Assembly (NCBI GenBank): GCA_963674495.2
Contig: CAXXLG010000002.1
Span: 744,001-808,000 of the forward strand
Length of the DNA stretch: 64,000 nucleotides
Direction of reading: 5' to 3'
From: RGIG3178 sp963674495
GTDB lineage: Bacteria > Bacillota > Clostridia > Christensenellales > QAND01
A program made the position numbers and the translations under genes. Of the stretch, positions 52,447-60,621 are shown in pieces. The notes under the pieces are model-generated. The model ran no database searches, was not told the origin of the DNA, and saw only the letters and a program-made list of their open reading frames with translations. Positions within the stretch are counted from its first letter, which is position 1; each line of letters starts with the position of its first letter.

Positions 52447-52950
52447 AATCTGGACATACCCATATTAAGAAATTTAGATACCTTGCAAATTGTCGTGTTT
52501 TTGGGGCGTTCTGCAAACCGTCCCCTTGTACCTGTTGCCTTCCACTGAAGCATACTTATCAAGTTGAAAACAGTTTTATATTTTTATATAATATCTATTT
52601 ATGGTTGGTTATTGTTGGCATTTGACGATCATCCTCTGTCCCGCTCGATATACTATGCATTCGCCATCTGCTGCACTCCGTATGGAGAAATGAGCGCTCA
52701 TACCACTCCATACTAGCCGATTCAGTCATTGTTGTATTACCCGATACGTGTTATATTTATTGAACAGGAAGGTAGGCAAGCATCTAACTTCTTTGCGAGA
52801 GAAAAGGCAACTTGGATCGAGCGAAAGTATAACAGGATGCCCCGACCTTTTTGTTTTCTAACAAAATCCCACTTATTTTATTTTGTTTTATTTTTGGGTT
52901 TGTATTAAACAAATACTTGTAAGATACCTTCACACAATATCAATTTTGGA
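52447..52950. other. Non-coding left part of the 3.2-kb element
   Basis: About 500 AT-rich bases. An inverted CCGTCCCC motif (about 52514) is of the REP-like kind seen near 50.2 and 51.0 kb. No gene recognised. Confidence 0.4.
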
Positions 52951-52965
52951 TTGGAGACGGATATA

Positions 52966-53499
52966 TTGGAGTTCTTATTAGGTGACAGCATTTGGGTATA
53001 TTTTATAATTTTCTTTGGCAAACTTGTCGAAGTTGCGGTTTCAACGCTTAGGCTCGTTTTAATAAACCGTGGCGAACGAACAAAGGGAAGTATTATAGCT
53101 TTCTTCGACGTTATGCTGTGGTTATTAATAACAGGCACTGTACTTGCAGGATTTGGTAAAAATCTTGCAAAGTTTGTTGTATTTGCTTTCGCAGTTTCCA
53201 TTGGAAACTTTTTGGGTTCATGGCTTGAATCAAAACTTGCATTTGGCGTAAGCTCAATTCAGGTAATTATAAAGAATGGGGAGCAAGTTCCTGTTCTGCT
53301 CAATAGTCTTCGCTCGAGTTCATTTGGAGTTACTACATTTGATGGTAAAGGAAAAGATGGCAGGCGAAAGCTTTTAATTATACACTTGAAGAGAAAACGC
53401 ATTTCTCAAGCCATGAAAATTATCAATAGCGTTTCTCCAGATTGTGTTGTTGCCATCCAAGATATTAAAGTTCTTAGGGGAGGATATTTAAAAAGATAA
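52966..53499 (+). CDS. UPF0316 (DUF5698/DUF2179) membrane protein
   Basis: About 177 residues. Three helices (VYFIIFFGKLVEVAVSTLRLVL; SIIAFFDVMLWLLITGTVLAGF; FVVFAFAVSIGNFLGSWLE) are followed by a soluble DUF2179 domain (VIIKNGEQVPVLLNSLRSSSFGVTTFDGKGKDGRRKLLIIHLKRKR). The VSTLRLVLINRGER motif is the UPF0316 signature. I prefer TTG 52966 because GGAGAC lies ahead of it; TTG 52951 is an alternative. The family is common and uncharacterised. Composition is AT-rich, in keeping with the island in which it sits. Confidence 0.8.
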   Translation: MEFLLGDSIWVYFIIFFGKLVEVAVSTLRLVLINRGERTKGSIIAFFDVMLWLLITGTVLAGFGKNLAKFVVFAFAVSIGNFLGSWLESKLAFGVSSIQVIIKNGEQVPVLLNSLRSSSFGVTTFDGKGKDGRRKLLIIHLKRKRISQAMKIINSVSPDCVVAIQDIKVLRGGYLKR

Positions 53500-53890
53500 A
53501 CAATAATGTGTTTTGAATTTAAAAAAGATCAAAGCGCCTAATCGTAATTGCGATACGGAGTCGACTATAGCATCGCATTATATTATGGCACTTTATATCT
53601 TCTTAATATTCAGTATAACATATAATAAGGCTTAACACAAATTATTTTATGGAATTTTATTATGACGAAATAATATATAATTACATGAAATATGGAAGTG
53701 GTATGCCCCACTCTTTGGTCCAATTTCAATGTTGGTAAAAATAACTCTTGGGTGTCCCCCATTCGATTCTCCATAACCCTTATATATAGAGAGGGATTAC
53801 AGTTTGCGGTACAAAGGTGTTGGATATGACTGTGATTCTACCTTATTGTATTGTAGAATTTTAACCAGCGCAAATCAAGTAATAAAACAA
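53500..53890. other. AT-rich non-coding stretch
   Basis: About 390 bases downstream of both the UPF0316 gene and the integrase remnant. No gene or clear terminator is seen. Confidence 0.4.
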
Positions 53891-54888
53891 CTATAATTTA
53901 TTTACAGATTCGACCTTCTTCTTCGTCCGAATGTGGGTATACCCAAGGGTGGTTTGGTAGCTGGTATGTCCCATGATTTCCTGTACGACAGCTGGCTGAA
54001 TATCCGCTTCAGCGACCATCGTGGAAAATGTATGTCGGCAGCATCCAGGCGGCAGCCGACGCGCCCCGGCCTGTTCCAGCGCCTCATAGTATCGCGTGTA
54101 GAACGTATCTTCGCTCCATGTGAGAAGTCGTCCGTGATTGGATGCGACTATCAACATCCGCACGATGGGGATCAATCGGTCGGCAATCGTATGATACGAT
54201 TCTTACCGGCAGAAGTCTTTATGCCTCCTGTCATATATTGCTCATGGAGATTAATGTTTTCGATTAACTGCGTTCTGAGTTCGCCCGGCCGCATTCCGCA
54301 ATAAATCATCACAAGTGCATATTGCGCTGCGGCATTGCCACCGTTGGCCACGGCCCATATGTTGTTGATTTCATCCGCTGTGAAAGCATCTTTGACTGGT
54401 TTTGGGCAGGGCGGAAGCTCTACGAAGGCAGTATAGTTCTTGGCCACTATGTCATTTGCGGTCGCAAATTTGTATATGTGGCCAAGTACATTCTTTGCTG
54501 CCTTCTTCGGGTGGTACCCACACGGTACGGTATCAATGGCTATTTGCAGATCCGACGCGCGAACGCCAACGATTCTTTGCATATGTAGCGTTCCGAGCCG
54601 CAACCAAGCACGGTCATACTCGGATGATTTACCCGGAGAGATATCGGTATAGAGCGCAGGCTTAATGGTTTCCCACGCCTTTGCAAACGTGATATCACTA
54701 TATTCTACTGTGTACTTTAGGCCGGGCAAAGCAGCAAGGGCTGCTTTTTTTGTCCTAAAATTTGATCTTGACCTAGTGATCCGCTTGCCTTTGGCTGTAT
54801 ACCCAATCGTCACAACAGCGCGCCACTTCCCGTTTGGCAGTCGATAGACACTCCCGGTTCCGTTTCCTCTCATCTTTGTTCGCCCCAT
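53891..54888 (-). pseudogene. Tyrosine recombinase (phage/ICE integrase), frameshifted
   Basis: The first part (54172-54888) carries an AP2-like arm-binding start (MGRTKMRGNGTGSVYRLPNGKWRAVVTIGY), a SAM-like core-binding region, and the catalytic MIYCGMRPGEL with the first Arg. It ends prematurely at RIIRLPTD. The rest continues in another frame from about 54175 (LIPIVRMLIVASNHGR), through CCRHTFSTM with the second Arg to GHTSYQTTLGYTHI with the catalytic Tyr. One base too many near 54175 breaks the frame. ATG 54888 follows AAGAGGTG. It lies inside the 83-bp repeats that copy a tRNA end, the usual target of such enzymes. Confidence 0.88.
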
Positions 54889-55084
54889 TGCATTCACCTC
54901 TTGATTCAATGCTACTTGTCTGCCTTGTGGCAGTCGACGACAGGATCCGGAGAGTTATTGATTGATATATTTATTCTCAGTCGTTGAATATGAGTAGCGA
55001 TGACACGCTCTTTAGCTGGTAAAGAAAGAGATCGCTCGACAAACAGCGTATAAGGCGATTCATCAAAAGAAAGAAGGTATTATA

Positions 55085-55369
55085 ATGGAAGTATTGTCCG
55101 AATATTCCGTGCCGGTTGTGCTCGGCATCTGTCTTTTCGTCGGCTGGGTGATTAAGCACTGGACCGATGTCATTCCAAACAAATTCATTCCTATCATCAT
55201 GGGTATGTTGGGCGTGATCCTCAACGTGTGGTTCCAATACTGGGTGTTCACGCCGGAGATCCTGCTCGGTGGACTGGCGTCCGGATGGGCTGCTACCGGC
55301 GCGCATCAGGTCGTGGCACAATTAAATGTGGATACAGATGATTATGACATCGATGAGGACGCTGAATAG
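55085..55369 (+). CDS. Phage-type holin family protein (copy 2)
   Basis: 94 residues, same design as the protein at 32600-32881: VPVVLGICLFVGWVIKHWTDVIPNKFIPIIMGMLGVILNVWFQYW, then LLGGLASGWAATGAHQV and an acidic tail (DTDDYDIDEDAE). The shared IKH-D-IPNK-IP and LLGGLASG-AATGA blocks show common origin. It has its own ribosome site (GAAGG) and terminator, and lies between the integrase remnant and the right attachment repeat. It is the only intact phage-like gene of the element. A membrane-pore or small-membrane-protein role is inferred from the family. Confidence 0.85.
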   Translation: MEVLSEYSVPVVLGICLFVGWVIKHWTDVIPNKFIPIIMGMLGVILNVWFQYWVFTPEILLGGLASGWAATGAHQVVAQLNVDTDDYDIDEDAE

Positions 55370-55402
55370 ACAATAACCTGCCCCATTGATAAAGCAGACA
55401 GA

Positions 55403-55434
55403 AAGCCCCGGCGTAATACCGGGGCCTTTTTTTG
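55403..55434 (+). terminator. Terminator of holin copy 2
   Basis: GCCCCGG-CGTAATA-CCGGGGC followed by CTTTTTTT. It resembles the terminator of holin copy 1, so gene plus terminator was probably copied as a unit. Confidence 0.93.
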
Positions 55435-55437
55435 TTG

Positions 55438-55459
55438 TATGCAATAGCGTATGCAATAG
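55438..55459. repeat. 22-bp double repeat, copy 3
   Basis: Two copies of TATGCAATAG separated by CG, 73 bp left of the right attachment repeat, the same spacing as copy 1 from the left one. Confidence 0.75.
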
Positions 55460-55532
55460 GAAAATATTTCGTACAATATCAGGCCATTTATTGTCTAAGA
55501 ATATCATAAAATCCGAATATGTTTATATAGGA

Positions 55533-55615
55533 AAAACCGCCTATGGAAGGCGGTTTTGGCGGAGAAGGAGAGATTCGAACTCTCGCGGCGATACACTCAC
55601 CCTACACCCTTAGCA
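55533..55615. repeat. 83-bp direct repeat, right copy (attachment site)
   Basis: Identical to 52298-52380. This copy is continuous with the intact tRNA-Ser(GCU), so it contains the functional 3' part of the gene and its terminator (stem AAAACCGCC/GGCGGTTTT at 55533-55557, minus strand). Confidence 0.9.
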
Positions 55616-55649
55616 GGGGCGCCCCTTCGGCCAACTTGGGTACTTCTCC
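55557..55649 (-). tRNA. tRNA-Ser (anticodon GCU)
   Basis: On the minus strand the acceptor GGAGAAG pairs with CTTCTCC, the anticodon arm CCCTGCTAAGGG gives GCU, a long variable arm (as in serine tRNAs) follows, then the T-arm with GTTCGAATC and an encoded CCA. Decodes AGC/AGU. Its 3' part is the integration target for the islands to the left. Confidence 0.95.
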
Positions 55650-55672
55650 AAGACCGAAACAATAGTAGATAT

Positions 55673-55761
55673 TGGCGGAGAGAGAGGGATTCGAACCCCC
55701 GGTGCCTTGCGGCATCACTGGTTTTCAAGACCAGCTCCATAAACCACTCGGACATCTCTCC
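55673..55761 (-). tRNA. tRNA-Ser (anticodon UGA)
   Basis: Minus strand. Acceptor GGAGAGA/TCTCTCC, anticodon arm CTGGTCTTGAAAACCAG giving UGA, long variable arm, T-arm GGGTTCGAATCCC, encoded CCA. Decodes UCA and related codons. It lies 23 bp upstream of the tRNA-Ser(GCU), so the two are cotranscribed. Confidence 0.95.
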
Positions 55762-55790
55762 ACTTTGAATGCTTTAGTAGTATAGCAAAA

Positions 55791-55846
55791 ATGCCTTGGT
55801 GCGTCAACGAGCACGATCATATTATCGGTGTTGCGCACCAAGGCAT
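55791..55846 (-). terminator. Terminator of the nitroreductase gene
   Basis: A 13-bp stem (ATGCCTTGGTGCG/CGCACCAAGGCAT) with a 30-base loop, followed on the minus strand by TTTTTGC. Also separates the nitroreductase from the tRNA genes. Confidence 0.8.
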
Positions 55847-55884
55847 ATAGGAGCGTCTTCGGTACGCCTCAAACTCAAACAACG

Positions 55885-56445
55885 TCATACGTAAGAGACG
55901 GTGCCGGCTCGGCGATCGCGCTTGGGTGTCTGTGCCGATGGAATGCCCAGCGTGATGAAGTGCAACGGCGCGTATTCATCGGGGATGGGGAGCGTGGACA
56001 GCAAGGGTTTGGCGTCTGCACTCTCAAGCCAGGGGGTGAAAAAGCCGATGTAGCAGGTGCCCAGCCCCAGCGCATGTGCAGCCAGCATGATATTCTGCGC
56101 GGCAAGTGCCGTGTCGATTTTGGCCCAGCTGTGAGCCTTTTCATACGATACGAGGATCACGCAGGGCGCATGATGAAATATATGGGCCTCGGGATCCAGC
56201 CCTCTCTGTCTATGCGAATCGCTGTCGGATTTGGCCAAAAAGGCCTTGCCTCCCGCATTGATCTGGTCAATGATCTTCGGGTTGGTGATGACGGTAAAAT
56301 GCCATGTCTGGTGGTTGCTCGCGCTGGGTGCCCAGATGCCCGCTTTTAGGATTAGCTCCAGTTTCTCCTGATCCACCGGCGTGGGCTGATAGCTGCGTAT
56401 GGAGCGGCGTTCAAAGATGTTGTCAAATACCGGATTGTTTTGCAT
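55885..56445 (-). CDS. Nitroreductase-family flavoprotein
   Basis: 186 residues, FMN-dependent NAD(P)H oxidoreductase of the nitroreductase fold, probably a dimer. FMN contacts are in FERRSIRSYQPTPVDQEKLELIL and GIWAPSASNHQTWHFTVI, with a second phosphate/flavin segment at GLGTCYIGFF. HAPCVILVS and the closing GIPSAQTPKRDRR are family typical. ATG 56445 follows GAGGAGG. Members reduce nitro-compounds, quinones or enones; the natural substrate is not predictable. It is a single transcript. Confidence 0.9.
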   Translation of the reverse strand: MQNNPVFDNIFERRSIRSYQPTPVDQEKLELILKAGIWAPSASNHQTWHFTVITNPKIIDQINAGGKAFLAKSDSDSHRQRGLDPEAHIFHHAPCVILVSYEKAHSWAKIDTALAAQNIMLAAHALGLGTCYIGFFTPWLESADAKPLLSTLPIPDEYAPLHFITLGIPSAQTPKRDRRAGTVSYV

Positions 56446-56688
56446 GGTAAATCCTCCTCTATATGCTTTGCACTTGGCATGCGGACGTATACTTTGGGTT
56501 CCTTGGCCTTTTCATCCTATCAATCGTGGTCAATCCTGTCATTTGTCAATATGGTGGTTTTGCCGTCATGTTTACCAGGCACGTTGCCTGGACGGGTATT
56601 ACGCATTTTGTTCCAGAATCGGTGTATTCCCAATATGAATTAACTGATTTGGTACTGCCTTAAATGATTCTGGATGGGGTATGCGGTC
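56446..56688. other. Intergenic region, no gene
   Basis: The 360 bases between the nitroreductase gene and radC hold only the promoter listed next. Several overlapping short frames have no ribosome site or recognisable product. Confidence 0.45.
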
Positions 56689-56717
56689 TTTACGCAAGGC
56701 CCTTTTCAAATTATACT
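56689..56717 (+). promoter_or_regulatory. Promoter of radC-ydcF
   Basis: -35 TTTACG (56689-56694), 17-bp spacer, -10 TATACT (56712-56717), about 85 bases before the radC start. Confidence 0.62.
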
Positions 56718-56806
56718 GTTATGCAGACATCTATGCAATACAACATCTTGCTAAGGTCGAGCATCGTTGCTATGATGGGGGAAGACAGGCGGGGGAAGGT
56801 GAGTAA

Positions 56807-57535
56807 ATGGCCAAAGACAATCCGCACAGTGGTCACCGGGACCGGCTGCGTGCACGGTATGCCGAGGGCGGTTTGGATATATTGAGCGATCATGAAGTTT
56901 TGGAGCTGCTGTTGACCTATGCCATTGCGCGCGCGGATGTCAACCCGCTTGCCCATCGGTTGCTTTCAAAATTCGGCAGCCTGTCTGCGGTGCTGGAAGC
57001 GGATATAGAGGATCTGATGCTATCAGACGGCATTGGGCAACGTTCTGCTTTTATACTGCATCTGATGCCCGATCTGGCCCGCCGCTATATGCTGGACAGG
57101 CTCAGCCCCAAACCGCTGCTGACCACGATGGAAAAAGCCGGTGAGTACGCGAGTGCACTTTACATCGGCGTGAAAACCGAGATCGTATACATGCTTTGTC
57201 TGGATGCACGCTGTTCGCTGCGCCGCACCGTAAAGCTATCGGAGGGTTCTGTGGCCAGCGTATCCATCGATATGCAAAAGCTGGTGGGCGAAGCGCTCAG
57301 AGTGGGTGCGCAAAATGCGATTCTGCTGCACAATCATCCCGCCGGGTCGCTCAGACCCAGTGCGGAGGACATCAAATTGACCGATCAGGTGATCAAAGCG
57401 CTTGCGTTGGTCAACGTGATGCTGTTGGATCACATCATCGTATCCGAGCATGGATTCTATAGCTTTTTGAACAACGGCCGCTTCCAACGCGGCTTTGCAA
57501 ACGGTACCGTATACGCCAAAGAGGAATCTATATGA
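56807..57535 (+). CDS. radC: RadC-family JAB/MPN protein
   Basis: 242 residues. N-terminal helix-hairpin-helix region (GHRDRLRARYAEGG, LLTYAIARADVNPLAHRLLSKFGSL) followed by a JAMM metalloprotease-like domain: the Zn ligands are HNHP and Asp of LLHNHPAGSLRPSAEDIKLTDQ, with DHIIVSEHGFYSF closing the fold. The name comes from an old repair phenotype that was later disputed; family function is unsettled. ATG 56807 follows GGGGAAGGTG. The stop overlaps the next start (ATGA, 57532-57535), so radC and the YdcF-like gene are translationally coupled. Confidence 0.92.
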   Translation: MAKDNPHSGHRDRLRARYAEGGLDILSDHEVLELLLTYAIARADVNPLAHRLLSKFGSLSAVLEADIEDLMLSDGIGQRSAFILHLMPDLARRYMLDRLSPKPLLTTMEKAGEYASALYIGVKTEIVYMLCLDARCSLRRTVKLSEGSVASVSIDMQKLVGEALRVGAQNAILLHNHPAGSLRPSAEDIKLTDQVIKALALVNVMLLDHIIVSEHGFYSFLNNGRFQRGFANGTVYAKEESI

Positions 57536-58125
57536 GGCGGTGGATGATGGCATTATTGTGTATCATCGGATTCACAATTATCAGCTGCGTTATTCTGGTT
57601 GTGGGCGTAATCGTCGATATGCAGCTACAGGAAAACGCGGTACGGTCGGACTGCATCATCGTGCCGGGCTGCAAGGTAACGGATGTGACACCATCGCTGA
57701 GCCTGAGGTCCAGACTTGACTGTGCGCTCAGACTCTATCAGGGAGGATATGCCGATACAATCATCGTGTGCGGCGCCTTAGGGGAAACGGGTTCAGTCAC
57801 CGAGGCCAGGGCAATGCGGAACTACCTGGTGAATTACGGCGTGCCGGCGGATGCGATTCTCTTGGACGAAAATTCGTTTTCCACGGCGCAGAACATGCAA
57901 AATAGTAAAGCGCTGATGGATGAATATGGCTATACATCCGCCATCATCGCCACCAGCGATTTTCATACGGCGCGCGCCATGGCCTGCGCACGCATCGCGG
58001 GTATCCAAACGGTCAGTTGCGGCAAGGCGCGGTTTACATGGCCGCTCAAGTGGCTGTCGGTCGCGCGGGAAGTGCCGGGTTGGGGAAAATGCCTGCTCTG
58101 TGCCGTCGGTTTGATGGAGGAATAG
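57532..58125 (+). CDS. YdcF/SanA-type DUF218 membrane-anchored protein
   Basis: 197 residues. An N-terminal helix (MMALLCIIGFTIISCVILVVGVIV) anchors a DUF218 domain: SDCIIVPGCKV, SLRSRLDCALRLYQGGYADTIIVCGALGETGSVTEARAMRNYLVNYGVPADAILLDENSFSTAQNM, and IIATSDFHTARAMACARIAG. The core Gly/Glu/Asp/His positions of the family are all present. Members are linked to envelope glycan assembly (ElyC, SanA) without a firm reaction. It overlaps radC by 4 bp. After the stop there is a T-run without a good stem. Confidence 0.9.
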   Translation: MRRWMMALLCIIGFTIISCVILVVGVIVDMQLQENAVRSDCIIVPGCKVTDVTPSLSLRSRLDCALRLYQGGYADTIIVCGALGETGSVTEARAMRNYLVNYGVPADAILLDENSFSTAQNMQNSKALMDEYGYTSAIIATSDFHTARAMACARIAGIQTVSCGKARFTWPLKWLSVAREVPGWGKCLLCAVGLMEE

Positions 58126-58167
58126 ATTGACTCGCATGCGTCTTTTGGATAGGCATGACGGGTTTTT

Positions 58168-59064
58168 TTATGTTTTACGAAGGTCTTTACCGCGCAGGCC
58201 GATGACATGGAACAATCTTTGATCGTATAGCCGCGATGCAATGCGTTCGCCGTACCGTTCGCACAGCGATGCCGCATCGAGGTTGGTGGCGATGGCCATT
58301 GGCAATTGCCTGTTCAGGCGCAGATCCAGCAGTTCGTTTAGGTATTCGACGGTGATGTTGCGGTACATTGGCTCCACACCCAGATCGTCGATGGACAAAA
58401 AGGGCAGGCGGGTCAACCGCGGCATAACGGTTCCTTGGCCCAGATGCTGCTTTCGAAATCCTTCGAAGAGCTCATAGGAGGGCAACAGTTCGGCATGGAT
58501 GCCCCTTTCGTGCAGCGCCCGCGTCAGACAACCAAGAAAAAACGTCTTGCCAAGCCCGGTGTTGCCAAACAGAAGAAGATTACGCTTTTTGTTGTGTGGG
58601 AATTGCAGTGCATAGCTTTCCAGTATCGTTTTGAGCCGTTGTGCGGAATCGCGCTGTCCGGTGTCTTGGTACACGGAAGTGCGAAAGTCCGAAAAGTGAG
58701 AATAGGAAGCTAGTTGAGCATTCCGTTTTTGTTGCTGCCGTTCAATGCGACATGAACACGGATGTTTGATGCCGTTTTCCAGTACAACGCCGGTATCGCG
58801 GCACAGTGGGCACGCATAGTCGGCATTAAGCGCTTTTGGATCGATGCCGTTTGACTCGAGTATATCGCGCTGTTTTGCAGCCATATCACGCAAAAAGGAT
58901 TGCCTGCGCTGTTCCAAAGCCTCAAAACCGTTGCCGGACAAGGCCGCACGCGCACACGCATCGCACAGTTCGATGTATTGGACGCGCAAAACGCGCAAAG
59001 CGGGTATACGCTGCTCCAATTCTTCCCGCCGCGTATAGGACAATCCGTCCGTCAAAGGCTCCAC
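58168..59064 (-). CDS. DnaI/DnaC-type helicase loader ATPase
   Basis: 298 residues. N-terminal helical region with a zinc-binding CPLCRDTG-x-CSC element (YACPLCRDTGVVLENGIKHPCSC), then an AAA+ ATPase: Walker A LLFGNTGLGKTFFLGCL, Walker B FLSIDDLGVEPMYRN, sensor ATNLDAASL and arginine finger region RIASRLYD. This is the replicative helicase loader arrangement of Firmicutes. GTG 59064 is chosen, since GAGGAG lies seven bases before; an earlier GTG at 59079 overlaps that site. The DnaD-like gene is 47 bp upstream on the strand, so both are cotranscribed for primosome assembly. Confidence 0.9.
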   Translation of the reverse strand: MEPLTDGLSYTRREELEQRIPALRVLRVQYIELCDACARAALSGNGFEALEQRRQSFLRDMAAKQRDILESNGIDPKALNADYACPLCRDTGVVLENGIKHPCSCRIERQQQKRNAQLASYSHFSDFRTSVYQDTGQRDSAQRLKTILESYALQFPHNKKRNLLLFGNTGLGKTFFLGCLTRALHERGIHAELLPSYELFEGFRKQHLGQGTVMPRLTRLPFLSIDDLGVEPMYRNITVEYLNELLDLRLNRQLPMAIATNLDAASLCERYGERIASRLYDQRLFHVIGLRGKDLRKT

Positions 59065-59111
59065 GATACCACTCCTCACTTTTGCATCACATCCATTTCA
59101 TAAAACTAAAA

Positions 59112-60530
59112 CTAAATCCAGTTCACGCCCTTGTCAGCATCGTCTACTGACCGCTGCGGATAGCGAAGGGCCGGATTTTTATTTTCAATTTTGGGCGTTT
59201 GCGTCTGCTTGCGCGCTGCGGACACGCTTATAATGCCGGACTCATGCCAGTTTTCCAGCACCTTTTTCATCATGCGGTAGGGAGAATTCGCCCCGTGCGA
59301 ACTTTCGGCGGCGAACAGAATCAAATCGTCAGGCAAGCCCCACTCATTTGTCCACTGCTGGTAAAGCGTAAGGTCGGCATCCTGCACACGCTTTCGAAGG
59401 CCCATGCACTCGAACGCCTGTGTCAAAAGCTCGATGTGCTGCCGTCGCGCCTGCTCGTGGGCCCTTATGGATTTGCCGTCCGGAAGCCCGAGATTCTGCC
59501 AGCGCTGGAGGCATTGTACCACATCGCGCATCGCACGTTTGTTTGCCATGCGGCACAACTCGCACGCCAAAAGGATGTGCTCATGATCATAACCGGATTG
59601 TAGCCAGTCCCGGTAGGCGTCAAGCTGCGAGGCGGACGGCGTAGGTTGCTTAAGGCCAAGCGCGGTTAACGCCTCCTTGCACATTGCTTCGCTGTTCTCG
59701 TTTTCCAGTTGTTCCGGCGTTTGTACCCCCTGTTTTTTGAGCGTAATCAATATATTATCCACGCTGTCCAGGCTTGGGTTGCGTATGCTCACGGTTCGAT
59801 CCGCCGCAAGTAGTATGGTTTTTTCGTCAAATCCCATGGAAACCCATTTTTGATAGAGCTTGCGCTCCGCCGCCGTGGGGCTTCGCCGTATGCTCAGCCT
59901 GCTTAAAAGCGACGTTAGGCCGCTGTGGTGATGCTGCTGTGTTTGCAGCCAGGTTTCCGCCTGTTCGGCGGTGTGAACGCCCTCGTCCGCCCATTGCCGC
60001 GCAATTTTGTCGATGTAGCGAAGCTGCCGTGATACCGTCGCTTTATCCACATTGGGCATTTTGCTGCGGCCGTAGACGATGAGCATGACCACCGCCTCGG
60101 GGTGTATTCTGAAAACATCAACCCATTCGAGCATGCGGCTGAGCTCGCTAGGTGTAACGGGGGAAGGCAAAAATAACGATTGCAGTTGTGCATGCAGTGC
60201 CGATTGCGTATATAATGAAGTGTCAAGCGGCATGGCATGTCTTGCGGATTGGTATAATACCGAAAAAGAAGGCGTATGGGATATGCGAACTAGACCGCAG
60301 TCCTGCCAGTATACAAACGCATCCATAACGTCCTGCTCGGTAAGGGAAAGCGCGGTGGCAAATGCAGGGAGCGTGCTTTCGCCCATCCCACTCTGGCATT
60401 GCATCAAACCCCAAAGGTATATCTTCACGGCACCGCCTGAAGCAAACGGCATAAAATCGCGTATAAACGCATTTTCAATCTGTGTATGGTCGACGCGCAT
60501 TCGTGCATCGCCAAAGGCACATAGCGGCAT
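59112..60530 (-). CDS. DnaD/DnaB-type primosomal protein with repeated DnaD modules
   Basis: 472 residues. An N-terminal winged-helix region (HTQIENAFIRDFMPFASGGAVKIYLWGL, LTEQDVMDAFVYWQDCGLV) precedes what look like four DnaD-type helical modules, each with a YxxW / LLxAA / NxL-xxW pattern: about 130-195, 215-275, 285-350 and 355-425 (for example YQKWVSMGFDEKTILLAADR, YRDWLQSGYDHEHILLACE, YQQWTNEWGLPDDLILFAAE). Bacillus DnaD has one module. ATG 60530 follows GAGGA at ten bases; the earlier ATG at 60572 lacks a ribosome site. It should bind DNA and hand over to the DnaI-like loader downstream. Confidence 0.85.
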   Translation of the reverse strand: MPLCAFGDARMRVDHTQIENAFIRDFMPFASGGAVKIYLWGLMQCQSGMGESTLPAFATALSLTEQDVMDAFVYWQDCGLVRISHTPSFSVLYQSARHAMPLDTSLYTQSALHAQLQSLFLPSPVTPSELSRMLEWVDVFRIHPEAVVMLIVYGRSKMPNVDKATVSRQLRYIDKIARQWADEGVHTAEQAETWLQTQQHHHSGLTSLLSRLSIRRSPTAAERKLYQKWVSMGFDEKTILLAADRTVSIRNPSLDSVDNILITLKKQGVQTPEQLENENSEAMCKEALTALGLKQPTPSASQLDAYRDWLQSGYDHEHILLACELCRMANKRAMRDVVQCLQRWQNLGLPDGKSIRAHEQARRQHIELLTQAFECMGLRKRVQDADLTLYQQWTNEWGLPDDLILFAAESSHGANSPYRMMKKVLENWHESGIISVSAARKQTQTPKIENKNPALRYPQRSVDDADKGVNWI

Positions 60531-60621
60531 AACGGAGGATTCCTCACTTCTATGATATTCTGTGTTTATCATATCATAATCCGAGCAGGTTTCAACCGCC
60601 TGTCATTTGTAAGGAAAGGGA

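Noticed and set aside
52627..52660. Promoter TTGACG/TATACT in the left part of the element
   Set aside because: The spacing is 21 bp and no gene follows for 300 bases.
58126..58167. Terminator between the YdcF-like gene and the helicase loader gene
   Set aside because: A seven-T run is present, but the preceding bases form only a four-pair stem.
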